Shown piece after piece: positions 47,109 through 59,500 of a stretch of 64,000 bases of DNA. This DNA comes from Rotaria sordida (Eukaryota > Rotifera > Eurotatoria > Philodinida > Philodinidae). The position numbers and the translations under genes were made by a program. The notes below the pieces were generated by a model. The model did not search any database. It had not been told where the DNA came from and worked only from the letters and a program-made list of their open reading frames with translations. Numbering within the stretch: position 1 is the stretch's first letter; each line of letters begins with the position of its first letter. The DNA lies in the NCBI GenBank assembly GCA_905250125.1, contig CAJNOL010000420.1, positions 69,067 through 133,066 of the forward strand, written 5' to 3'.

Positions 47109-50100
47109 TTATTTTACTTCTTTATCATTCAATATAATTTCTTGAGATTTTCTATGATTATCATTATTATTATTATTATTATTATTATCATCATCGTCCG
47201 ATTCTTCACTTGCATGTTCAAGCCATTGTAACCATTTACTAACTTGAAATAATGCTTTACCTTTACCTGGTATATCATCATTAATATCTTCTTTCCATTT
47301 AAAATAAGCATCTTCTTCAATTATATCTAAATCATATGAATAAACAAAAAGACGTAATAATAATTCTTTTGGAAAATTATTTTTATATCCAATTAATTGT
47401 AATGCATATAAAGCCCAAACTTGTTGTTCAATTGTTTTAATATATGTTTGTAAACATTGACGATGATTTTCAATAAAAATTTTTTCTTGATTTAATATTG
47501 TTTTATCTGTTTTTGATGATGTTAATGTTGAGAATATAGCTGTTTCATATATACATGAAACTAATGTTTGTATAAATGATTGTGTATTTTTATCATAAAT
47601 TTTTGTTTGATTATCAACAAATAATAAAAATTCATTTGAATCAATTGATGATGAAAGTTTATTAAGTAATTCAACACGTAATTTTAAATGTGAACATAAA
47701 TATGCTAAACCACGATCTTCAAGAACTTGAAGAAGTAATGTATCTTGACGTTCACTTTCAGGTAACATATCACGCATATTTATACGACAACGTTCAAGTA
47801 AATTGCACCTATTATTTAAAAAAAAATAAAATAAAAGAATATTTTTATTTACTAATTAAGAGAAAATCTCATACATCGAAATAGTCTATAACTGCATTGA
47901 GAGAAATCTTTACAAAGATATTGAGTAAATCCATGGGTATTCAACTACTTTATAGGAGAGCGCAAAGGGCGGCGGCGCAGTTGCTTTGCACTTGTCGAAT
48001 AAGAAGAGCGCAGAGCGGCTGCACCTAACGGTTACTGAAACAAATTCTTTTTTAGCCAACTTTTTCTTCATCTCTATAAAATAAGTTTTGAGGTAGTTCC
48101 ATTTGTTATCTGAAAAATTAAATATCTGATGTTGTAAAACTTTTTGAGGGGCGTCGAATCGTATATAGTAAATCCTGCTCTCCTAAGACTCTAAAGGAAC
48201 TAGAGTCAATTTACTGATAGACGATTACACATCCGCATCGAAGTATAAGTTTCTAAATATTACGATCTTTGGTATTAGTCGAAAGTATTTGTAAAACATT
48301 TTTTCTCACATACGTTTTTATAGAATTTTTGATGGGCTACAATCTAATATTCCTAGCAATATCTGATATGATTAAGGCGCAAGTGGTATTCATCTCTGTT
48401 TTTAGATGTGAAGGTGTCCGAAAAAGTTGCCGACTTTCTTTTAAGCGTTTTTTTCGCAGCATATCATTCAAATTATTAGAATATTTTGTATATTAGTAGG
48501 AAATCACTCGACAAGAATTTTTGTATTGATTGATACTTGACCAAGATATTAATTAAAAAATACTATTTTATGAAATATTCATATCTCAATTACAACACGA
48601 ATTCTTTCATGATTGTTCTAGTCTAGTAGACTCTTACTAATGCGCAAAATACTAACAGTTAAGTCCAGATAAATTCGGTGGTGGTTTAGATAAATCTCAG
48701 TAGTTTCTGCCATACTAAAAAATAGCTGAACGCCAGTGATATTCTTCATTTCTAACTTAAAAAATATCATAAAAATGCAACATCTCGACAGGAATATGCG
48801 CTAAGGGCACGAGCTCTTCTCATGATATACATAGCGATGCTGCCGCGGCACTTTTTTAAGAAGATACATGAATTTGTACAGAATCTTGGTGTTCATATAT
48901 GTAAGACTTAGCGCAGCAGCAATTCTAGTTCAAACGAGCCACGGTCTTGAAAATCGAAATCCTTTTTTTAAATACCATCGCGGCAGTTGTGATGGATATC
49001 TATGGCTCATTAGGATCTATATGATGCACATAGTCTCGATTGATCAGTTTGTGAACTTCGCTCGTAAGCCGTTCTTATAACTATTTTGTGAAACATGATC
49101 TAAAACGAATTTTGAAGTATAGGAGTAAAGAAATTTGCAGCCCCCTCCCACCGATTGTGCCAGACGTAGTTGATATAGGATCAAAGATCTTATATCAATA
49201 ACGTCTCGTTATAGTATATGAACTTGCATTTGTGGAAAATAAAGCAAAAGTATAGTGTGAAAAAATGTGTTTCTAAATAGATAGAATAAAATAATTTATC
49301 CCTGTGATTAGCAATAGCAACTATATCGTGTTTTTCATATTTTTGATTCAGCAGGGATTGTGCTAATAGTTTCTTTTTCTAGTCATACAACTATTTTTGA
49401 CCAATTTCTTTTTTCTTATTCTTGGATCTAATGTAAAGATTAAAAGAAAAAAAAAAAAAAGAATCTACTTGACCATCTTTATAAAAAAAAAAAAAAAGAG
49501 AAATTATCTTCTCTTTATACTTACATATAATTTTCATCATTATTAAAAAGTTGCTGTAATTGTTGAAGTAAAAGAAGAAAAAGTGGATGATGTTGTCCAT
49601 CTTTAAGTAAATCACATATATCATTTAATGATAATAATACTGAAGATGATGAAATATTCTTTTTTAAAATATTATTACCAATATTTTTACATGATAAATC
49701 TAAAAATTGAATACAAAAAAAAAAAAAATTTAAATAAATATCTATTTTTATTTTACCATCTTGATCATTAATTAGAGAAGCCCAAATAATATTTGCAATA
49801 ATTGTTGATAATTCAGATTTAAATAATGATAATTCTTTTTCATAATCATGAATTTTTGAAAGTATATTTGTTAAAACATTTATACATTGATTATTTGTTA
49901 TAAATGTATTTTTATATAAATAAATTAATAAACGTGAAATAAATAAAATATTTTTATTATGTTCATGTAATGATTGATCAAATAAATATTGAATAAATTC
50001 AATAATTTGATTTTTAGATAATTTTAATAAACGTAATTCATTAAGTATATATTCAAAATCATTAAATGACATATGAAGAAATGAATTATATTTTGAAAAT

Positions 50101-53100
50101 AATTCATCACGTGTTATTGTTGATGTTGTTTGAATTGAAGTTTTATTTATTGATGTATGATGATGATGATGATGATGTGAATCTTTTGATTTATTTATTA
50201 ATGTTGATAAATTATTCATATTTTTTGTTAATGGATGATTAGTACGAATTTCTGATGATGATTTTTTATTTGAATCATTTATTGATTTAGATATTATAAG
50301 TGAATCCATTTCTTCACGATCTGTCATTGGTGTACGTTGATTTAATGGTTGTTTTGGACGAAGACTAAATGATGATGATGATGATGATGAATTTGGGCGA
50401 CTTGTTGATCCATTTGTTGTTGTTGTTGTTAAACCATTTGTATATGTTGGAGAATTTGATGAACGATTTATATTTCCATTAGATAATTTATGAGATGAAT
50501 CATTATCTTTTATTGTATTATCAAAAGGATTAGTTAAAGTATCATGTTGACGAAGACGAGATTTAGGAGAATTTGTTGAACGATATGCCTGCCGTGGTGT
50601 AGGAGCATTTGGTAATTCAGTTTCTTTGAAATAACAAAAAAAAAAAANNNNNNNNNNNNNNNNNNNNNNNNNNNNNNNNNNNNNNNNNNNNNNNNNNNNN
50701 NNNNNNNNNNNNNNNNNNNNNNNNNNNNNNNNNNNNNNNNNNNNNNNTTGTTTTCTAATAAAATATATTTAGAAATGAAAATATGAGATGCAAACTGCGG
50801 CCATTTATTCTGGATTACCCGTTGGCTTTAAAATATAATGTGGGTCGCATCGCCGCGAAAGGGGTTAAATTCAAATAGTGATTTGAATGGCTCTTGAAAT
50901 TTTCTATCGAATATAGTATGTGCTAAAATCTCAAAAGGAAACTTTATCAATCGAGTTTTTCAAAAAATCATTCCAGTAAAACTTCAAGTTCTAGAAAATT
51001 TTGAGAAAAATATTTTTTTAGTCACTTGCAAGAGCAATGTGAGAGGTTGACCAGCTCTCCGTGATGTTTGGTTGAAAAGCTATAAGCTTAAGAAAAACCA
51101 AAAAAACATGTGTTTTTAGCCGATTTTAGCAATTTTTTGGGTTTTTCTTAAGCTTATAGTTTTGCAACGAAACATCGTGAAGAGCTGGTCAACCCTTCAT
51201 TCTGCTCTTTCAAGTGGTTATCTTGAAAAATAATTTTCTCAAAATCTTCTAGGACTTGAAGTTTCACTAGGATGGTTTTCTGAAAAATTCTGTTGAGAAA
51301 GTTCCTTTTGAAATTTTAGTACATACTATATTCGATAGAGAATTTCAAGAGCTATTCAAATCTGACTCGATTAGATCTTTTTTGCATGATTATGTTTAAA
51401 TATATTCAAGTTGACAAATTTACATGAAACAATACAGATATTTGCAATTATAAATCAAAAGAATATTAAATCATCTTATATGTTATGTTATTTAAAACAA
51501 AGAAGTATATTATATTATTAACAGATGAAAAGTCATAAAATTCGATAAACTCATTCTTAAAGACAAATGATCCTTCTCTATACAAATCAAAATGAACTAT
51601 CAATTACTACTATTAGTCCAATGAACTAAAAACTTAGAATATGGAATTCATACCATATGAGAATAGATATAGAATGTAGATCTTCTTGTGTATTGCGATC
51701 TATCATCCATTACATCAAGTTTATTTATATCATCAAAATTATCTATTATTAAAGTCGCAGATCGAACTCAACGTTCTCTTTAATATATTTATTAATAACA
51801 TCATGCAGATGCTCAATAATTTTCGAATTAATACTCAGCATAATAACATGATCAATCTAACGTAGTAGAAAAAAAGTTTAATAACAGCTTTATTTTCTTA
51901 ATTTCTCATTATGGACAGCTTGTTGAAAATATCTAAATAGTAATTTTAATAGAATTCAAAACGGCCTGCAAAAATGCGATATGAAAAAAAGTTTAGTTTA
52001 GCTAATTTTCTCGTTATTTTATTTCAGTGCAGAATTTAATGAGCTACACTTTGGTAAAAATCATTTATCATCCTTAATAAAATTTCGAATAAAAACTGAA
52101 GAAAATAGTATTATTACTATTTTAAAATCGATTAATTCAGTAATATTTTCGAAGTAGTTTCAATTTTAATTATGAAACGAATCTTTAAATTTGTAAAACA
52201 AAAAAACAAACTCATGCATTTACTCTTTCAAACAAGACATCATCGCTCTCAGTACAGCATTCTATTCAAACTTTATAACACTTTTAAATAAAAGAACACA
52301 AAAACAAAACAACAGAAAAATAGTCGAAAATCAAGAATTGAATTGCGTCTTTAAAATAAAGGCAGCGTAGAATACTATGACTAATTAAAACTGAAGATAC
52401 TCTGAAAATATTACTGAGATAATCCATTTTGAAATAGTAATAATACGATTTTGTTCAATTTTTAATCGAAATTTTATTAAGAATGACAAGTGATTTTTAC
52501 TAAAGTGTAGTCCTGAATGCTATGTATAAAACAGCTTTCAATCATCATAAAATTAGCTGAATATTAAGAATGATGTTAAACTTTTTTCAGCTAGAGAAAA
52601 TTTTCCACATCTCAATCTTGTAGCTCGCTTTGAGTTGTATCAAAATCATTATTTAGATATTTCCAACAAGATATCCATAACGAGAAATTAAGAAAATAAA
52701 GCTGTTTATGATAAGTAGAAAGAAAAAATCAAATTTTCTACTTGGGCTTTTTCGTCTATCAAATATTCTACATAATTCGAATTCTTTTCATTAATAATTA
52801 ATACATGATATTGAATTTCCACTATACACTCATATGATTCTTTTTTTTTTTTTTGTTCTTTTAGTTATTCAAATAGAACGAAATCAATCAAAAAATCTCA
52901 CGTATTAGATTACATAACTGATAAACAGAACAAAAAAAAAACTAAATCTGATTTGCTTTCGATAATACCCATGAGAGTAGTCCTTCAATTGATAAATCGT
53001 TTTTTTTCTTTTTTGAGTTGAGACTACGTGATCCAAATGATATTACTACACTTTTATAGTATATTTTAGATGAATGCTATGATAATAAATTTGCATAGAG

Positions 53101-55714
53101 ACAGACCATAAAGAGATTCCTTCCTGTTTTCATGATTTCTAAAATCCAAATACTTCCTTCTAGGAAATATCTGAGTGCTTACAAAGTTTCAAGTCAATTT
53201 TCTTTTTTCTCTATTATCACATCATTCATTTACAAAAAGAAAAATCCCATAAAACTGTAGTATTATCAATATGAGAATTTCTTTCGTTCGAATAATTTTT
53301 CATATACCTGTTGATAAAGGATTAAGTCTTTCAAATTGATATCTATCCGATGTAACTTGTGTTGTTGGTCTTGGACGTTGTAAAATTGAAGGATGAAATG
53401 ATGTTCGTTGAAAAAGACTTGTTGGTGTTGTTGATGATTGATATGAATAAGAAAATGGATTTGTTAATGATGGTATCATTGTATGTGTTGGTTGATATTT
53501 ATATGTTATTTGTGTTTGTTGATTACCATCATCATCAGTTAATTTTGTTTCTTTTTCAATAAATGCTAAACGTGGTATCCAATGATTTGAACGTAAATCA
53601 ACAATATCTTGTAAAATAAATTTAATACGTAATGGTAAATCTTTTTGTGTTTGAATTTTTTTAATACGTTCTAAATATTGATCCATGAGATTTTTACCTT
53701 GTCCTTGATCTAATTTTTTTCCAACAGTTTGTATAATTTTTTTTAAACATTCAAGATCTTCACAACGTTCAGATAAATTTTCATTTGTACCACGTTTTAA
53801 TAATGTTTTTAAACATTTATGTAATATTGCTTCAGATACAAGATCAAGTTTACCTAATTCACCAATTAATTTTATATTTCCAATAGCTTTTTTACGAGCT
53901 TGAATACGAGCTTCTCGTGAATCCATATCGTCATCAATTGTACTTGAATTTGTTGTTGATTGTCCAAGAAGAATACGATTTTCAAATTCGTATTCACATT
54001 TAGCTAAGAGTAAACGACGAAATGTTCGAATAGGTGCATCAGATGGTTCAAAATTTGGTGCGTCTCGATCCAAACGACGACACAATTCAGCATCTATTTT
54101 AGAAATCAAGAATATTTTGCATAGTTAATAAAAAATAGATGATTAAAGAAAATAATCTATAGTAAATTCTGATCGCAAGAATCGATAGGTCTTAATACAA
54201 AGGATCTTTTTTTTTTGACACTTTTCTATTATTTCAATGTATTAATCTTCATTTTCTTATTAACATATAAAGATTCGCATGTCTATATTGTGTTATAGAT
54301 AGGAACACTCTCCAATTCATTGTAAGCTTGAAGCATAGAAAAGCTTCTATTGTCTGACATGAACTCTTCTCTATTGATGACTGCAATTGTAAGCCAAAGA
54401 TATCAATCACTTTTTGATGATTCTTATCAAATCTCATGTGAAGATTATTTTATAAATCAGGCAAACTAAAATCATTTGACATGAAATTTTTAATAGATCT
54501 GGAGAAAAAAAAAGCTGATTAGGTCCTTGTGATCAAACTATGAGACAAAAGAATTTGAGTTTAAATACAATTTTATGATTTTATATCATTTATTTAAATA
54601 AAAAATGCGAACACATGGAGAAACCATTAAGTTATTAAATAGTATTTCATCCAGTATGGTAAGAACTGAAAGAGATAACGCCTCCTTCCAGCCAACGCTT
54701 GTATTCTTACTATAAATAAAATATTGATATTTACGTATATGTCCTATTTTAGCTTATTCGAATATTAATTATTGTAACTTTAGATTGATTTTTTTTTGGG
54801 GGGATTTTAGATAAAAAACATTAAAAAAAATATTTCGAGGTATAATTCGTATGTTTATATGCTATGTACATTTGAGCTATTATAATACATTACTGTAATT
54901 TTCATATAGAAAAGTACAAAGTTATGTCATTAACCTTTTGACTTACGTTCTTTAATAATCAATTGTCAACTCTATTTTCACCTTAGTGCAAAATATATCA
55001 ATATATAGTCATTCAATAAAATTATTAAACTCAAGATGATTTGTATATTATTAACTTCTACAGCACTCTTTGAATCTAATAATTTCATTTGATAAAGTTA
55101 TTAATTACATTCCTATAAAAATAATTTACATTCTTTTTCTTTTTTTTTGAAAACTATGTAAAGAAGCTCTAGTCTTTGTAAAATAGCTACCCTAATATTA
55201 TTCTCACATGCCTACAATTAGAATTTAATCACGTACTATCAAATATGTGTATATCTAACGTTGAATAAGAACGTGATAGACATACTTAAGATAATAAAAA
55301 TTTTCATTTAATTAACTTACACAATGAACAATAATTTGGTTCTGCTAATGCTTTATCAAATATAAGTAAAATAACTCCTTTTAATAAATGTGGTGAATCA
55401 ATTCCAAATGATGGATTAGCTAAATCATCAGCAAGTTTATCAAATTTTTCAGGTGTTAATTTATTAAGTAAAGCACGACATCGACGAAAAACTTCATTAT
55501 CTTTTTCTTCTTGTGTACGTATTTTATTAACATTTGTTTTTTGATGTGAACGTAATAATGTTTGTGGTATCCATTTATTAGTTAATGAAGTTTTAGGTAA
55601 ATCACTAACGTTGGTAGAAACGATAGCGGCAGCATCATCAGACACGCTGATAATACCAGCTCTATTCGGCCCAACGGCTTGAAACTGATTCGTGGACAGT
55701 TTGAATGAATACAA
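47109..55714 (-). CDS. EIF4G2: Eukaryotic translation initiation factor 4 gamma 2 (DAP5/p97/NAT1)
   Basis: Four exons join in phase: about 55714-55321, 54093-53308, 50623-49525 and 47808-47109. Exons 1 and 2 encode the MIF4G domain (LNKLTPEKFDKL, KGVILLIFDKAL, then GNIKLIGELGKLDLVSEAIL, which pairs with DAP5-type 'HKC.KTLL'). Exon 3 holds a low-complexity linker with Ser and His runs and the MA3 domain. Exon 4 holds the W2 domain ending AYFKWKEDINDDIPGKGKAL, plus a Glu/Asp- and Asn-rich tail. This order and the wording match EIF4G2 rather than EIF4G1, whose eIF4E-binding N-terminus is missing. It drives cap-independent or non-canonical translation by recruiting eIF4A and eIF3. Exon 1 has no ATG; the start is a non-AUG codon or an upstream exon (an open stretch after TTATAG near 56255 joins in phase). 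Introns 2 and 3 are full of repeats; intron 2 has the N gap. Confidence 0.94.
48985..49030. repeat. Fragment of the 35.6-kb fold-back element
   Basis: CTCATTAGGATCTATATGATGC matches, with two or three changes, the reverse complement of 35629-35655. It lies in EIF4G2 intron 3, which otherwise contains a GC-richer patch (GCGCAAAGGGCGGCGGCGCAG near 47960) of unknown origin. Confidence 0.5.
49087..49378 (+). repeat. Interspersed repeat family, copy C
   Basis: The start TGTGAAACATGATCTAAAA and the end ATCGTGTTTTTCATA...CAGGGATTGTGCTAA match copies A and B. Only one short remnant of the internal minisatellite is left, replaced by a TTGATATAGGATC...TTATATCAA hairpin. It sits in EIF4G2 intron 3. Confidence 0.7.
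50648..50747. other. Assembly gap, 100 N
   Basis: Exactly 100 N, the conventional size for a scaffold gap of unknown length, in EIF4G2 intron 2 just upstream of exon 3 and next to a 484-bp palindrome that may have hindered assembly. Confidence 0.98.
50880..51362. repeat. Long palindrome, about 220-bp arms
   Basis: It starts ATTTGAATGGCTCTTGAAAT and ends ATTTCAAGAGCTATTCAAAT. Arms pair through TTCTATCGAATATAGTATGT, GGTTGACCAGCTCT(C/T) and AAGCTTAAGAAAAACC, with a loop of about 40 nt around 51100-51138. Identity is roughly 85-90 percent by eye. Non-coding fold-back element in EIF4G2 intron 2. Confidence 0.92.
51863..52725. repeat. Fold-back element, about 300-340-bp arms
   Basis: The left arm (51863 to about 52155) and right arm (about 52385-52725) are imperfect reverse complements: AACAGCTTTATTTTCTTAAT, TTAATAAAATTTCGA(A/T)TAAAAA, GTATTATTACTATTT and CAGTAATATTTTC are shared. 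The central 230 bp is unrelated. It is more diverged than the neighbouring palindrome and hence older. Also in EIF4G2 intron 2. Confidence 0.85.
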
Positions 55715-56583
55715 ATAAAAATTTATATTGAGGAAGAGTTTTATTGGAAATAAATTATATATATATATATGTGTGTATGTTGATTATATAAGAATAAAAA
55801 ATCGAGAAGAGATATATAATTGACGCAATAATCTATGAAGAAAAAACAATTAGTTTCGAAATATGATGGAAAGTAAAAGAACGCAAGTTTTCTTTTTTTT
55901 TTTCTTTTTCTAGTTGTTTGTTTATTTTTTTTTTTTCTTCATCAATCACAAGTTACCAATATACGTTAAGCAATCAAAAATCAGTTAATGTCCTCAATTG
56001 AAATAATATTTGATATTTAAAAAAAAGAAAAAGATAAAATAAATTATTTAAATTATATTTAAAAGAAAATATTTAAAAAATAAGAAATATTTAAGTGACA
56101 TCTTTAGAAATATAGATGTCAGACATTGATAATCCTTATTTGTATTATGATACAGATAGGTTAATACGTGCAAAAAAACCGTCTGCAAGCATGCATTTCT
56201 TACAATGTTTTTTTCATCCTCCAATCTCTTGATTATTTTGTCGACAGCTCCGCCGTCTATAAAAGAAAAATATACTAGAAAGATCTTCACGTTGCTGTCG
56301 AGATAATAGGACTATAACAAGCATAATATAACGTTGTTTAGAAATCGAAGAAAAAAGAAAAAAACAAAATCCTATTGCGTTCTCTTCTTCTATTTTTTTT
56401 TCCTTCTTTCGTGTTCTCTATTATACGTCCGCTCATATGGTAACAGATCATACGGTGAGGTGAACTAGTACAAATATTAAAAGAGAAATTCTTCGTGTTT
56501 GCAAATTCAATGCGTTTTATTTTACATGCATAAGCAGTTAAAAATTAGAGAAAGAAAAGAAAACATCATTCTATTTGTGATAA
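55715..56583. promoter_or_regulatory. Divergent promoter region of EIF4G2 and the PPP1R3-like gene
   Basis: About 870 bp lie between the first EIF4G2 exon and the opposite-strand ATG at 56584. It holds a TA microsatellite near 55755 and several poly-T tracts. On the minus strand about 56193-56255 is an open, phase-0 exon-like stretch (acceptor TTTTATAG, donor GTAAGA) that could be an upstream EIF4G2 exon. Confidence 0.5.
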
Positions 56584-59500
56584 ATGTCTTGGCCATTTTT
56601 ATTTACTTCCGAACATAAGATAAATAAACTTGATAACTCTTCAAATTCATTTCAAACATCAACTAAAATTAATACAAACGAAGAAGAAGATAACAATGAA
56701 CATGAACAAACAATAGTAGAAAATCATGTATGTTATCATTAAACTCTTTTTTTTTTTAATTTTTTTTAAATTTTACTGAAATAAAAACAAAAATTCACGT
56801 CTTTTCGAAATCTAGTCATTATTATCAAGATTGAAATGTGTTGGTGTTTATTGGCGTCAAATTTTTTTAAACAAAATTCATTTTGCATTAACGTTGGTAT
56901 TTGTTAGTTTGTATAATATAGCAACACGATTAATGCGTTTCACACGACAAATAATCTTAGTTCGATCAGCATCTCCATCACCATCCATAGTAACTGTGTC
57001 ATCAAATCAAATAGTTGAAGTGAGCAAAGAGAGTTTTTAACAAGTATAAAAGATTGAAAAAAATTTAAACGATGTCTTAAAGGCAAATTGATTTTGAATA
57101 TTAATAGTAGTTTGGTGTCGAACAGTTAATAATAATAAAGAAAAAAAAGAACGTAGTACAAATTCAAGTGAAATTTTTTTTGTTGTTTTTTTTTTCTTTT
57201 TACATGTGACCAGATTGAATAGTTTAAGTGTGTCTATTACATGGGAGAAGGTAAAAAGAAACAAAAAAAGAATGTTCTATTAGATGGTACTGGATGACAT
57301 TATGAGAATGACTTTGGGATGTGAGTTAATTTCGTACGCGATGGCCTCGGCGATAAAAGAACATTCTTCTTTTCTCTTTTTTTATTTTTTTTGTCTTACT
57401 ATCTATGGTATCAGCTCATATAAATATTAGTCGATCCACAAAGTAAGGCAATGTACGAGAATAGGTCGTTAACAGATAGATACTCTCATTTATGTTTTCT
57501 TTTCGTTTTCTTTTTTTAATTAATGATAAATAACTTTTTCAGTTAAGTATAATTTAATAGATATTTCATTAAGATAAGTATATGTATAATATGTGCGCAT
57601 AATCTATTCGATACAGTACATATGTAATAATTTGAAAATTTATCTTGAGCAAAGTGCGCGTATTCAATCAGTAGGAAAAAAAAGTAAGAGACCATGAAAT
57701 ATTGATTGAATAAATTGATCTAATCAATATATTACGTTCGGTTTATTGAAAAATGAAGTAAAGCAATATCATATTCCACTATTATTAAGTATAGAACAGA
57801 AGTTAATAGTACAAATACAACATTGATAACAGAACGCAATAAAATGCACTGTTTTATTTGTTCAACTAGTAGTTTCTTTTCTTCAAGTGATTCTTATAAC
57901 AGTGAAAGAAGTTTTATTTACTTAAGTATTACTTGTTAAGGATGCACCTATTTATTTTATTCTAGACCATAGAAAAAGAAACAAATAATCTATCATTGAA
58001 GACATATAGAAAGAAAAAAAAACTACCCATTTGAATCAGATATGTCATTGCTTAGTTAATGACTCTATATACTTGATAAAGCTGTGATTTTTTTTTTTCA
58101 ACATATATTCTATAGATTTTTCTTTTTGATAAAGGCCACTTATATCGGTCTATTATCATGTCTAGATATACAAATTATCGAACTGTAGTCATCAGTATAA
58201 CATACGCTGAATGCGTGTCCATACTGTAGTTTACCTTGAACTTCAAGTTCTCTTTCTCTATGTATAACAAGCAATGATTTATTACATTTTCTTTTCTTTT
58301 CATGTTTATTATTTGTATGATCATGATAATACATTAGCCACGCTCCAGATCATACAGCAAGCGCATGATATATATATATATATATATAGTTAACACTATA
58401 ATAAGAACTTATTGGTATATACGCCCATAATTACTAATTCTTTTTTCGTAATGATGACAACACAAAACAGCTGATATATATCTACCGATTTGAAACATTA
58501 CTTATTTTTTTTTATTATGTTCCATTATATTCATTTACGTCTAAGGATAACCTTTCTTTCAAAATAATTGTTCATTAACAATCATTTGCATAAGTTTGTT
58601 TTTTTACATTAACAAAATAAATGAGGAGTCGAATAGTATGTACCCAAACATTTTTCTCGTATTTTATTTTTCATCTTAATATAAGACAGAGAGAGAGGTA
58701 AACACAAATTTTTTTTTTGTCATTTTTTTTCTACTGCATTCTTTACGTAGAGTGACAAATGTAATTTCGAAATAGTAAATAAACAAACCTTTAGAAAATA
58801 CGTTGATTTTTTTTTCTGTCAGCTTCTCGGCCTTCTATTTCATATACTGCATTACCTCTCTAACATATATATATATATGTGTGAAGAAAGTAATTTGTAG
58901 TTTATTCATAAATACATAGCTATCTATAACATATATATACTAGTTTTGTAACATAAATCATCCAACATAAGTGTAAGTGATTTGTTTTGGTCGATATATT
59001 TTCAGTAAGAATAGAACCTGGATAGTTTCAAGGTCAAAACACAGAGACATAAAAGGATAGAACAGAAAAGCAGAGATATATCTTAGTGGTCTTGCATCTT
59101 CATCTAATATAGAATTTTTTCTGTATTTTTTTTTCTTGTTTTCCCCGTCGGTCATATGTATGTATATTATAACTTAGTTGATAACATACAATTGTCGTTA
59201 ATAATCTATCATTCGTTGACCATACTACATATACAATATGATAGATGATGAACAAAGATATAAAACGGGAGGTACATGCGATTAGATAAACACTTACAGA
59301 ATGAACTATTGACCGATGCATATAGTCATTTATCCAACCAATTTCTTTTTTTTCTTCACACACACATAAGAGAAAAAAAAATAACGACAACAACAAAAGC
59401 TCTGATAAAAGTCCCCTTAGTATGCATTGGTCAAATGTTATGTAAATGACCTGACAAAAAAAAAATTACGTATTCGCTGGTTTTTTTTTTCATTTTTTTT

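Noticed and set aside
21093..49378. Self-cleaving ribozyme in the three-copy repeat
   Set aside because: No hammerhead core (CTGATGA with GAAA) is present in any of the three copies.
56048..56290. Minus-strand 80-codon frame as an independent gene
   Set aside because: Only its middle part looks exon-like and is better explained as a possible upstream exon of EIF4G2.
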